A model generated the notes under the pieces. The model worked only from the letters and a program-made list of their open reading frames with translations, made no database searches and was not told where the DNA came from. DNA of 64,000 bases, taken from assembly GCF_005885635.1 (NCBI RefSeq), contig NZ_VATY01000002.1, positions 496,001 to 560,000 of the forward strand. The letters are read 5' to 3'. Both the position numbers and the translations under genes were made by a program. Source of the stretch: Maribacter algarum (ex Zhang et al. 2020). GTDB lineage: Bacteria > Bacteroidota > Bacteroidia > Flavobacteriales > Flavobacteriaceae. How positions within the stretch are numbered: position 1 is the stretch's first letter; the number at the start of each line of letters is the position of its first letter. This document shows positions 1 to 7,877 of this stretch, piece after piece.

Positions 1-685
1 GATTTCTAAAGGCATAGGATATGGAAACCAAATAACTTAATTCAGGAAAGTCTGTGGAAATCCGGTCATAGGCTATATTTGAAATAAGTACAAAACGAGG
101 GGTAAGTCTACTCTGGGTAGCAACCATGGCGCGATAAGAAACTGTGGGGTCTCCCACATAAAAAGGATTCTCACCAAGGTTGAATGTTGCCCCTCCATAA
201 ACGGATACCGAGGGAATCAGGTTTTTTAATTGAAAAACATTATTGGCTCTCCAACTTCGAATATTCGGTTTGTTGCGTTCAGGGTCTTTGTAACGATCAT
301 AGACCAAATATTTGAGTCCTAATCTATTTCGTGAGAAGTTCCAGAAAGATTCTTCTAGTCCTGAATTTGTAAAAGTGGTATTCTTGTTTTGAAAGGTGCC
401 CTCATAATTGATTTCCAATTCTTCGAAAAGTAATCCATAGCGCAAAGAGATATCAGCACCCCAAAGGTTTGCTTGTGTGTTTAAAAGTGAATGGTCACTC
501 TGTTCAAAACGAAGACCGGTCTCAACTTGAATCACATTTTTACCTACCGCATAGGCGCTTACTGAAAGTCCGGGCCTATTTGAATTGATGACATCTGTGT
601 ATTGCGAAAACCCGAAAAATGGCAGGATAAGAACTAAAGTAAATAACAATTTCTGTAGTTTGCTTGCTTCGGAAAGGCTATCCAT
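1..685 (-). CDS. Outer-membrane beta-barrel protein, transporter-like (partial, C-terminus off the window)
   Basis: The frame is open from an ATG at 685 to the first base of the window, giving about 228 residues without a stop. The N-terminus has a hydrophobic signal segment ending near FGFSQ, followed by a DVINSNRPG segment and alternating aromatic/polar strands typical of an outer-membrane barrel. The pattern resembles the Bacteroidota 'transporter' group related to the phenol-degradation MetA barrel family, but that assignment is from memory and the substrate is unknown. It is divergent from the polysaccharide operon to the right. Confidence 0.7.
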   Translation of the reverse strand, partial: MDSLSEASKLQKLLFTLVLILPFFGFSQYTDVINSNRPGLSVSAYAVGKNVIQVETGLRFEQSDHSLLNTQANLWGADISLRYGLLFEELEINYEGTFQNKNTTFTNSGLEESFWNFSRNRLGLKYLVYDRYKDPERNKPNIRSWRANNVFQLKNLIPSVSVYGGATFNLGENPFYVGDPTVSYRAMVATQSRLTPRFVLISNIAYDRISTDFPELSYLVSISYAFRN

Positions 686-743
686 AAATACTATTTTATT
701 ATTATTTTAAGACTTTGGTCTATTTAATACAACGCGATAATCG

Positions 744-751
744 TATTTTTG
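744..751 (+). promoter_or_regulatory. -7 promoter box for the DUF4834-YfhO operon
   Basis: TATTTTTG matches the Bacteroidota -7 consensus TAnnTTTG exactly and lies 21 bases before the ATG at 773. A TTTG at 714-717 is a possible -33 element, but the spacing of 26 is longer than usual, so only the -7 box is well supported. Confidence 0.45.
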
Positions 752-772
752 ATATAATCGATTAGAAATATT

Positions 773-1036
773 ATGGCTTTTTTAAAGACGATTCTAATAA
801 TCATTTTGTGCTATTATCTTTTTAAGATATTGGCAAAACTTTTCGCACCAAAGATTCTAAACTACGCAGCAAAGAAGACCGAAGCACATTTTAAAGAAAA
901 ATTTGGCGATTTTGCCAACCAAAATATTACAGAAGAAGAGCAGGTAGGTGATGTAATCATAGACAAAAGGCCTGCCAAGAAAAGTGGTACTTCAGAAAAA
1001 GTTGGTGATTATATTGACTTTGAGGAAATTGATTGA
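773..1036 (+). CDS. DUF4834 family small membrane protein
   Basis: This 87-residue protein has one N-terminal membrane segment (about residues 5-25) followed by a charged, soluble tail ending in an acidic patch. The DUF4834 match is by recall of the family layout: a small membrane-anchored protein placed just before YfhO in Flavobacteria. Its function is unknown. The YfhO start follows 33 bases after the stop codon, so the two are probably co-transcribed from the -7 box at 744. Confidence 0.7.
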   Translation: MAFLKTILIIILCYYLFKILAKLFAPKILNYAAKKTEAHFKEKFGDFANQNITEEEQVGDVIIDKRPAKKSGTSEKVGDYIDFEEID

Positions 1037-1069
1037 TTATTTTAGCGTAGTCAACCACTAAAACAATTC

Positions 1070-3520
1070 ATGAAAACAGGTTTAAAAGCATTTTTCACCC
1101 ACTTCTTTGTGGCCGTATTTTTCGTTATTGTTGCTCTTGCATATTTTAGTCCTGTTTTACAAGGTAAAGTCATAAGTCAAAATGATATAAAATTGTTTGT
1201 TGGTATGGCCAAGGAACAAAATGATTTTCGAAAGCAGAACGACGGACAAGAACCCTACTGGACGAATAGTGCTTTTGGCGGAATGCCGACGTATCAACTA
1301 GGCGCTTATTATCCGCACGATTATGTTAAGAAGCTCGACACTTTGATTCGGTTTTTACCAAGACCTGCTGATTATCTTTTTCTTTATTTCATAGGCTTTT
1401 ACATTCTCCTTTGCTGTATGAAGGTCGATTTTCGATTGGCTATTTTAGGAGCACTCGCTTTTGGATTTTCAACCTATCTCATTATTATTTTTGGCGCTGG
1501 TCATAATGCGAAGGCCCATGCTATGGGGTATTTACCGATGCTCTTAGGGGGAATTATTTTAGTTTTTCGAAAAAAGTATTTATGGGGTTTTGTATTGACT
1601 GCAATCGCCATGGGTCTTGAAATACGAGCAAACCACTACCAGATGACCTATTATTTTATGTTGCTGGTACTGATTTTGGGCATTGTTTATTTGGTGGATG
1701 CCATTCGAAATAAATATTTGAAACACTTTTTTACTTCCGTAGGAATTTTACTCGTGGCTGTAACACTGGGTATTGCCGCAAATGCAACGGGATTAATGGC
1801 AACCAAAGAATATGCCGATTGGAGTACAAGAGGACCTTCAAAGTTAACCGTCTCTCCTAATGGGAGCCCTAAAGAGAAGTCCTCGGGCTTGGACAAAGAA
1901 TACATTACCCATTGGAGCTATGGAGTTACTGAATCCTTAAATCTTTTTGTACCACGATTATTCGGTGGAGCGAGCATTGAAGATTTAGGTGACGATTCAA
2001 AAACATATGATTTTTTAATAGACCAGGGTTTGCCACGTTCAAAAGCACTTCAATTTTCTAGTCAGGTACAATCATATTGGGGAGATCAACCTGGCACGGC
2101 GGGTCCAGCATATATTGGAGCAATTATTTTCTTTCTATTCATTTTAGGATTGTTCCTAGTACAGAAAAAAGCCAAGTGGTGGCTTCTTGGAGGTGTGTTA
2201 ATGTCATTGTTCTTGTCTTGGGGAAAGAACTTTAGTTTGCTCACCGATTTTATGATTGATTATTTTCCGTTGTATAATAAGTTTCGAGCGGTTTCTTCCA
2301 TTCAAGTAATACTGGAATTATGCGCTCCGGTATTGGCAATATTAGCTTTGGTGGCATTAATGAACCCATCCATTGATAAAGCCAAAAAGCTGAAGTCGTT
2401 TAAAATCGCATTCTTTTCGGTAATTGGTATATGTATATTACTCTTCGTTTTTAAAGGAAGTTTTTCATTTGAAGGTCCTATGGATAGGATGTTAAAAGAG
2501 AATTATGGCGATGAATTATATGCTCTGATAAAACTGGACCGAAAGGCAGTTTACAATAGCGATTTATTCCGCTCTTTTTTATTGGTATTATTGACAGCAA
2601 CTCTTTTGTGGTTCTATATGAAGGAAAAGCTAAAGCAGAATATTGTAATTATCGCTTTGGGAGCATTAATTGTTTTTGACCTGGTAGGTGTTGATTTGCG
2701 TTATGTGAATAAAAAGAATTTTGTTTCGAAGAGAGCAATGAATCAACCATTTAAAGAGATGGCTCTTGATAAGGAAATCAAGAAAGATAAAAGTATTTAC
2801 CGTGTTTGGGACCAGTCAGAAGGATTAGCCGGTGGTGGTCGGACTTCTTATTTTCATCAATCCATTAGTGGGTACCATGCCGCTAAACCAGCAGGTATTC
2901 AAGATTTGTTCGACTACCAAATTGAAAAGGGTAATATGGAGATTCTGAATATGCTCAATGTGAAGTATGTTGTACAACAAGATGAAGAAGGAAGGAGCTA
3001 TCCTGCAATCAATCCGGAAGCTAATGGAAATGCATGGTTCGTTTCTGAACTAAAGAAAGCGAATAGCGCAGACGAAGAAATCCAATTACTTCAAGGGTTA
3101 TCGTCAAAGCAGGAGGCTATCGTAAACACAAAAGACTTTCCAAATATCAATCGTTTTGCTTTTAGAATGGATTCGACCACTGCTATTAATTTGGTAACCT
3201 ACAAGTCTAATCATCTGACCTATAAGTCTTTCAATAAATATGCAGGGGTTGCCGTTTTTTCAGAAATGTATTATGCTAATGGATGGAATGCATATATAGA
3301 TGGAATGCCGCAAGACCACTTTAGAGTAAATTATGTACTTCGTGCTTTACGCATTCCCGAAGGCGAGCATACCATTGAATTCAAGTTTGAACCCGAAGTA
3401 GTAAAGACAGGAAGTAAAATTACCCTGGCAAGTTCTTTGTTATTAGGATTGATTGTTTTTGTGGGAATAGGATTTTCCTTTTGGAAATCAAGACGTGAAG
3501 AAGAAAATCCAGAAGCCTAA
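1070..3520 (+). CDS. YfhO-type multi-spanning membrane protein
   Basis: An 816-residue integral membrane protein with an N-terminal membrane helix, about a dozen further hydrophobic helices up to residue ~560, a soluble region (about 580-780) and a last helix near 785-805. This is the architecture of the YfhO family, whose members are thought to be GT-C-like glycosyltransferases acting on cell-surface glycopolymers or lipoteichoic acid. In Flavobacteria the substrate is not known. The stop and the next start overlap by one base (TAATG at 3518-3522), so it is coupled to the GT4 gene, supporting a role in surface polysaccharide modification. Confidence 0.85.
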   Translation: MKTGLKAFFTHFFVAVFFVIVALAYFSPVLQGKVISQNDIKLFVGMAKEQNDFRKQNDGQEPYWTNSAFGGMPTYQLGAYYPHDYVKKLDTLIRFLPRPADYLFLYFIGFYILLCCMKVDFRLAILGALAFGFSTYLIIIFGAGHNAKAHAMGYLPMLLGGIILVFRKKYLWGFVLTAIAMGLEIRANHYQMTYYFMLLVLILGIVYLVDAIRNKYLKHFFTSVGILLVAVTLGIAANATGLMATKEYADWSTRGPSKLTVSPNGSPKEKSSGLDKEYITHWSYGVTESLNLFVPRLFGGASIEDLGDDSKTYDFLIDQGLPRSKALQFSSQVQSYWGDQPGTAGPAYIGAIIFFLFILGLFLVQKKAKWWLLGGVLMSLFLSWGKNFSLLTDFMIDYFPLYNKFRAVSSIQVILELCAPVLAILALVALMNPSIDKAKKLKSFKIAFFSVIGICILLFVFKGSFSFEGPMDRMLKENYGDELYALIKLDRKAVYNSDLFRSFLLVLLTATLLWFYMKEKLKQNIVIIALGALIVFDLVGVDLRYVNKKNFVSKRAMNQPFKEMALDKEIKKDKSIYRVWDQSEGLAGGGRTSYFHQSISGYHAAKPAGIQDLFDYQIEKGNMEILNMLNVKYVVQQDEEGRSYPAINPEANGNAWFVSELKKANSADEEIQLLQGLSSKQEAIVNTKDFPNINRFAFRMDSTTAINLVTYKSNHLTYKSFNKYAGVAVFSEMYYANGWNAYIDGMPQDHFRVNYVLRALRIPEGEHTIEFKFEPEVVKTGSKITLASSLLLGLIVFVGIGFSFWKSRREEENPEA

Positions 3521-4791
3521 TGCGAAAAGTGCTGGTCATCACCTATTATTGGCCACCAGCGGGTGGGCCTGGTGTACAACGCTGGTTGAAATTCGTTAAA
3601 TATCTTCGGGATTTTGGTGTGGAACCTGTGGTTTATATTCCTGAAAACCCGAACTATCCTATCATCGACGACACTTTTGAAGATGAGATTCCTGAGGATA
3701 TCACAATTTACAAACATCGCATATTTGAACCTTATCGCATTGCAAGTATTTTTTCCAAAAAGAAAACGAAACGGATAAGCTCGGGAATCATCCAGACCAA
3801 AAATCAATCTATTTTAGAAAAAATAATGCTCTGGGTGCGTGGCAATTTTTTCATTCCTGATGCCCGAAAATATTGGGTTCGTCCATCCGTAAAATTTTTA
3901 TATGATGTTCTTGAGAAAGACCAAATAGATACCGTAATAACTACAGGTCCGCCACATAGTGTGCATCTCATTGGATATCATTTGAAAGAATTCAAAAAAA
4001 TAAAGTGGATAGCCGATTTTCGAGACCCGTGGACATCTATAGGGTATCATAAAAAATTGAAGCTAACTAGTATGGCTCAAAACCGTCATAAAGAATTAGA
4101 GCAGTTAGTATTGACCAAGGCTAATAAAATTGTTGTAACCAGCGAAACCACAAGAAAAGAATTTCAAGCCATTACAAGGCAACCCATTGAGGTTATTACC
4201 AACGGTTTTGATAGTATAGTTACACGTAAAGTTGTTTTAGATGAGAAATTTACCATATCACATATAGGTTCCATGCTTACGGGCCGGAACCCTAAAAATC
4301 TTTGGAAGGTTATTGCTGAGTTGATTGCTGAAAATTCAGCTTTTAAAGAATCCGTGCGATTGCAATTTTTGGGTGTGCTAAGTGATGATGTATTGCAAAC
4401 GCTCAAAAAGTCTGGCTTGGAAAATTACGTGGATGTGCTTGGCTATGTTTCTCATGAAGAGGCCATTCAGCACCAACAAAAATCACAAGTACTATTGTTA
4501 GTGGAAATTGATTCAGAGGAGACCAAAGGAATAATCCCAGGAAAATTATTTGAATACATGGCCGCCGAGCGACCTGTTTTGGGAGTAGGCCCAATAGGGT
4601 GGGAGGTTGCCCATATGGTGGCTTTCACAAAAACCGGGGCTATTTTCGAATATTCCGCTCATTTCCAATTGAAAAATGTACTTTTAAATTGGTTCGAACA
4701 ATACCAAACCAAACAACTTAGGGTTTCGTCCGTAAGTACAAACCAATATAGTCGAAGGGAACTCACTCGAAAACTAGCGGAATATATCTAA
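3520..4791 (+). CDS. Glycosyltransferase family 4-like
   Basis: A 423-residue cytoplasmic protein of GT-B type. The N-terminal half starts with a YYWPPAGGPGVQR segment, the glycine-rich loop typical of GT4 enzymes. The DFRDPW segment near residue 167 and a C-terminal half with GIIPGKLFEYMAA (about 338-350) match the nucleotide-sugar binding region of the family. The donor and acceptor sugars cannot be read from the sequence. It is translationally coupled at both ends by one-base TAATG overlaps, which ties it to YfhO and to the downstream flippase. Confidence 0.87.
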   Translation: MRKVLVITYYWPPAGGPGVQRWLKFVKYLRDFGVEPVVYIPENPNYPIIDDTFEDEIPEDITIYKHRIFEPYRIASIFSKKKTKRISSGIIQTKNQSILEKIMLWVRGNFFIPDARKYWVRPSVKFLYDVLEKDQIDTVITTGPPHSVHLIGYHLKEFKKIKWIADFRDPWTSIGYHKKLKLTSMAQNRHKELEQLVLTKANKIVVTSETTRKEFQAITRQPIEVITNGFDSIVTRKVVLDEKFTISHIGSMLTGRNPKNLWKVIAELIAENSAFKESVRLQFLGVLSDDVLQTLKKSGLENYVDVLGYVSHEEAIQHQQKSQVLLLVEIDSEETKGIIPGKLFEYMAAERPVLGVGPIGWEVAHMVAFTKTGAIFEYSAHFQLKNVLLNWFEQYQTKQLRVSSVSTNQYSRRELTRKLAEYI

Positions 4792-6248
4792 TGGGAATCG
4801 TCTTCAAACAATCTCTAAACAATACCTTAATTACCTACATCGGTTTTGGTATTGGGGCGATAAACCAACTCTTTCTTTACACGCGATTTTTAGAGGCTGA
4901 ATATTTCGGCTTAGTGACAGTAATTCTCTCCGCGTCATTGATACTAATGCCCATAATGACATTTGGTGTGCAAAATACTTTGGTCAAGTATTTCAGTAGT
5001 TTTAAAGAGGAGGGGAGCTTAAATGCCTTCTTAACTCTTATGCTTTTACTTCCACTTGTTATCATAATACCTCTTTTTGGTGTTTCATATTTTGCATATG
5101 ACACTATCGGAAGTTTGTTGTCGGATAAAAATCCTATAGTTGAAGATTATGTTTGGTATATCTTTTTAATTGGATTTGGCTTGGCCTATTTCGAAATATT
5201 TTATGCTTGGGCGAGGGTTCACTTAAAATCCGTTTTTGGAAATTTCATGAAGGAGATCTTCACTAGAGCAGGAACGATGCTGCTTTTAGTGCTGATTTAT
5301 CTTGATGTGATCACAGTTGATTTCTTTTTGAAAGCTATGGTGGGGCTTCAATTGCTGCGCGTTTTGATAATGAAGTTTTATGCCTATTCTATTCGAATGC
5401 CTAAGCTTAATTTTCAATGGCCTGAAAATACAAGGGAAATTCTCAACTACAGTGCTTTAATAGTACTAGGGGGTTCTGCAGCGGTGGTTTTGCTAGAAAT
5501 TGATAAAGTGATGCTGAATCAATTTATTGCCATTGAAAATGTAGCGTATTATGCTATTGCGACCTATATTGCCATGGTAATTATCGTGCCATCACGAAGC
5601 ATGCACCAAATTACCTATCCCTTAACCGCAGAATTGATAAACAAAGGCGATAATACGGGATTAAAAACCCTGTATCAAAAGAGCTCTTTGACCCTTTTTA
5701 TTGCTTCGGGAATTTTGTTCCTGCTGATTATTTTGAACTTGAATGAACTTTATCTTTTGCTTCCGGGGGAATATCGAGGTGGCTTTATTGTCGTTTTTAT
5801 AATAGGATTGATAAAAGTCTATGATTCCCTTTTAGGGAATAACAATGCAATTTTATACAATTCAAAGTACTATAGAGCGGTTTTGGTGCTAGGTGTTTTA
5901 TTGGCCGTTATGACCATACTTTTTAATTTGTGGTTGATTCCAGAGTATGGACTCGAAGGTGCAGCCATAGCTAGCTTTATGGCGTTCTTTATTTACAATA
6001 CCATCAAGTTGATTTATGTAAAAGCTAAATTTGGAATGCTTCCGTTTACGATTGATACTTTAAAGGTTCTTATGCTTTTGCTTTGCATTGGAATCCCATT
6101 CTATTTTGTGGATTTCTCCTTCCATCCTATTGTGAATATCATTTTGAAGAGTATACCAATGCTTTTGATTTTTGTTTTTGTGGTTTACCGCTTTAAGATT
6201 TCCGAAGATGTGAATGGAGTTATTGACTCCTTTTTAAAAGCGAAGTAA
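4791..6248 (+). CDS. Polysaccharide flippase (Wzx/MOP superfamily)
   Basis: A 485-residue protein with about 14 hydrophobic helices and short loops, the expected size and shape for a Wzx-type oligosaccharide-lipid flippase. It would move an undecaprenyl-linked glycan across the inner membrane. It ends the three-gene run YfhO-GT4-flippase, each joined by a one-base stop/start overlap. No polymerase or ligase lies in this window, so the product may be completed by enzymes encoded elsewhere. Confidence 0.85.
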   Translation: MGIVFKQSLNNTLITYIGFGIGAINQLFLYTRFLEAEYFGLVTVILSASLILMPIMTFGVQNTLVKYFSSFKEEGSLNAFLTLMLLLPLVIIIPLFGVSYFAYDTIGSLLSDKNPIVEDYVWYIFLIGFGLAYFEIFYAWARVHLKSVFGNFMKEIFTRAGTMLLLVLIYLDVITVDFFLKAMVGLQLLRVLIMKFYAYSIRMPKLNFQWPENTREILNYSALIVLGGSAAVVLLEIDKVMLNQFIAIENVAYYAIATYIAMVIIVPSRSMHQITYPLTAELINKGDNTGLKTLYQKSSLTLFIASGILFLLIILNLNELYLLLPGEYRGGFIVVFIIGLIKVYDSLLGNNNAILYNSKYYRAVLVLGVLLAVMTILFNLWLIPEYGLEGAAIASFMAFFIYNTIKLIYVKAKFGMLPFTIDTLKVLMLLLCIGIPFYFVDFSFHPIVNIILKSIPMLLIFVFVVYRFKISEDVNGVIDSFLKAK

Positions 6249-6265
6249 TATTTTCAAAATAAAAA

Positions 6266-6295
6266 CCTCCGCAGTAGACGAATCCACTACGGAGG
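6266..6295 (-). terminator. Hairpin terminator of the basic-protein gene
   Basis: The arms CCTCCG...AGTAG and CTAC...GGAGG form an imperfect stem of about 11-12 pairs. On the minus strand it is followed by TTTTT, so it terminates the gene ending at 6325. It could also act weakly on the flippase operon from the other side. Confidence 0.7.
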
Positions 6296-6324
6296 TAAAC
6301 AACTAACCAACCTAAAAACTATCT

Positions 6325-7596
6325 TTATTGCCTTCCTCTACTTCGTGAAGAGGTTGAACGACTATTGTTACTTCTTGAACTTCTTGCCGGTGCTTTACGA
6401 ACCGATCTAGAAGATGTACTTCTGCTAACTGTGCTTCTTGAGGTTCTAGCCGGGGCCTTTTTATAGGACCTTTGGCTTGAATTTCTATTAGCTGTACTTC
6501 TTGTAGTTCTTTGGGTAGGTCTTGCAACCGACCTTTGTGTTCTACTTGTTGTACTTCTAACATTTCTGTTTGTTCCCCTATTTACAGGTTTTCTAACAGT
6601 GGTACTTCTCTTTACTGTAGTCGTACGAGGTGTTCTTTTTACAACTTCTCTTTTGGTAACTGTTCTTTGATTAGATGCAGTTCCTTTACGGTAACCGCTA
6701 TTTCTGATCGTAGTACTTCTACCATCCGATCTAGTGTTCGAACGTTTCGTTGTATTTCTTGCTACAGTTCTATTGCCTCTGTTTGAATTGCTACGTGTGG
6801 CAGTACGATTGTTTCGACTTGAATTATTGTTTCGAGCCAAGTTTCTATCACCTCTTTTAGCATTACTCCTTGTAACAGTTCTATTACTTCTAACACCTCT
6901 GCGTGCATTTTCACGAACCGCAACTCGCTTATCATTTCTATATACATTCGCTCTTTCTCTACGAACTCTATTGTATCTATGTTCCCGACCTATTCTAGCA
7001 TAGGTGTTTCTTCTGTTGAATCGATACGGATTGTAAAAAGTATATCGAATCGGACTATAGAACCTTCTGTAAGGTCTGGTGTTCACAAAACAGAAACCTA
7101 AAGCAGGTCTAGCGAAGAACCCGTGAAATGGTCTATACACATAGAATCTGTTCCATCTGTTGATGTATCCTGTATGATAATCGTAGAATCCTCTATTGTT
7201 ATAGTATACGAACATATTACCTACGCTATATACTCGCCCACGACGGTATCTTAAGTCAACATCACCAATTTGTGCAACGCGTCCGTAATCATCATAATAA
7301 ATAGGAACATTCTCAACTTGAATTACCGCTCCGTAGTCATCATACTGTGCATAAGCACTATAGTCATAACCCGAATTAAAGGTTACATTTCTTCTGCGAT
7401 TTCCGATTCGGTTATCGATGTAAAAATCGAATTCACCATCGGGGTATACTGAAAACGTAACGCCATTTTCAACAAATATGAAAGATTTGTTGTATCGATA
7501 AGCATTGCGTTCTGCAACCTTATCATCTGTTGTGCTAGCCATAATGCTAGTAGTACCTAAAATAAGTGCTGTAAAAAGTAGTACTAATTTTTTCAT
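6325..7596 (-). CDS. Secreted, highly basic Arg/Ser/Thr-rich low-complexity protein
   Basis: This 423-residue protein has a clear signal peptide (about 1-20), then an N-terminal region (about 25-215) rich in Tyr, Arg and Asn with repeated YDDYG-like segments. The C-terminal half (about 215-423) is almost only Arg, Ser, Thr, Asn and Lys, with short degenerate units such as RSTVSRSTSSRS and TVTRSN. Similar flavobacterial proteins have been mislabelled 'sperm nuclear basic protein' because of composition alone. The function is unknown; binding of extracellular DNA or acidic polysaccharide is an inference from charge. The low complexity also creates long open frames on the opposite strand, which are shadows. 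Confidence 0.8.
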   Translation of the reverse strand: MKKLVLLFTALILGTTSIMASTTDDKVAERNAYRYNKSFIFVENGVTFSVYPDGEFDFYIDNRIGNRRRNVTFNSGYDYSAYAQYDDYGAVIQVENVPIYYDDYGRVAQIGDVDLRYRRGRVYSVGNMFVYYNNRGFYDYHTGYINRWNRFYVYRPFHGFFARPALGFCFVNTRPYRRFYSPIRYTFYNPYRFNRRNTYARIGREHRYNRVRRERANVYRNDKRVAVRENARRGVRSNRTVTRSNAKRGDRNLARNNNSSRNNRTATRSNSNRGNRTVARNTTKRSNTRSDGRSTTIRNSGYRKGTASNQRTVTKREVVKRTPRTTTVKRSTTVRKPVNRGTNRNVRSTTSRTQRSVARPTQRTTRSTANRNSSQRSYKKAPARTSRSTVSRSTSSRSVRKAPARSSRSNNSRSTSSRSRGRQ

Positions 7597-7814
7597 GATA
7601 TAAGGTTTTAAATTCTGAGTGGAAATATTTACACTCGATTAGTATATACCAAACAGCGTGCCAGAAAATAAATTAAACTATAAAATATTGATTATCAGTT
7701 ATATAAAATAAAGTAATTGGATAAAAACATTCTTTGTTCTTAAAAGTATTCGGTTCGAAGAAGTATTTTCTTAGCTTCCTTTGCACTTAGATATTCATGG
7801 CTAGTCTATTAAAC

Positions 7815-7850
7815 GCAAAGAGTGCAAAGAGTGCAAAGAGTGCAAAGAGT
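7815..7850. repeat. Four perfect tandem copies of a 9-bp unit
   Basis: GCAAAGAGT occurs four times without a mismatch. An inverted copy (CTTTGCACT, 7779-7787) lies 27 bases to the left, so the array can also pair with it. It sits just downstream of uvrA, before the promoter region of the basic-protein gene. Confidence 0.9.
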
Positions 7851-7877
7851 TTTTAGATTATAAAAGAAATCAGAATT

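Noticed and set aside
6312-7003. Several long open frames overlapping the basic-protein gene
   Set aside because: They are shadows caused by the low-complexity codons of the Arg/Ser/Thr-rich gene.
7815-7850. A CRISPR-like array
   Set aside because: The units are only 9 bp, contiguous and without spacers. No cas gene is present.
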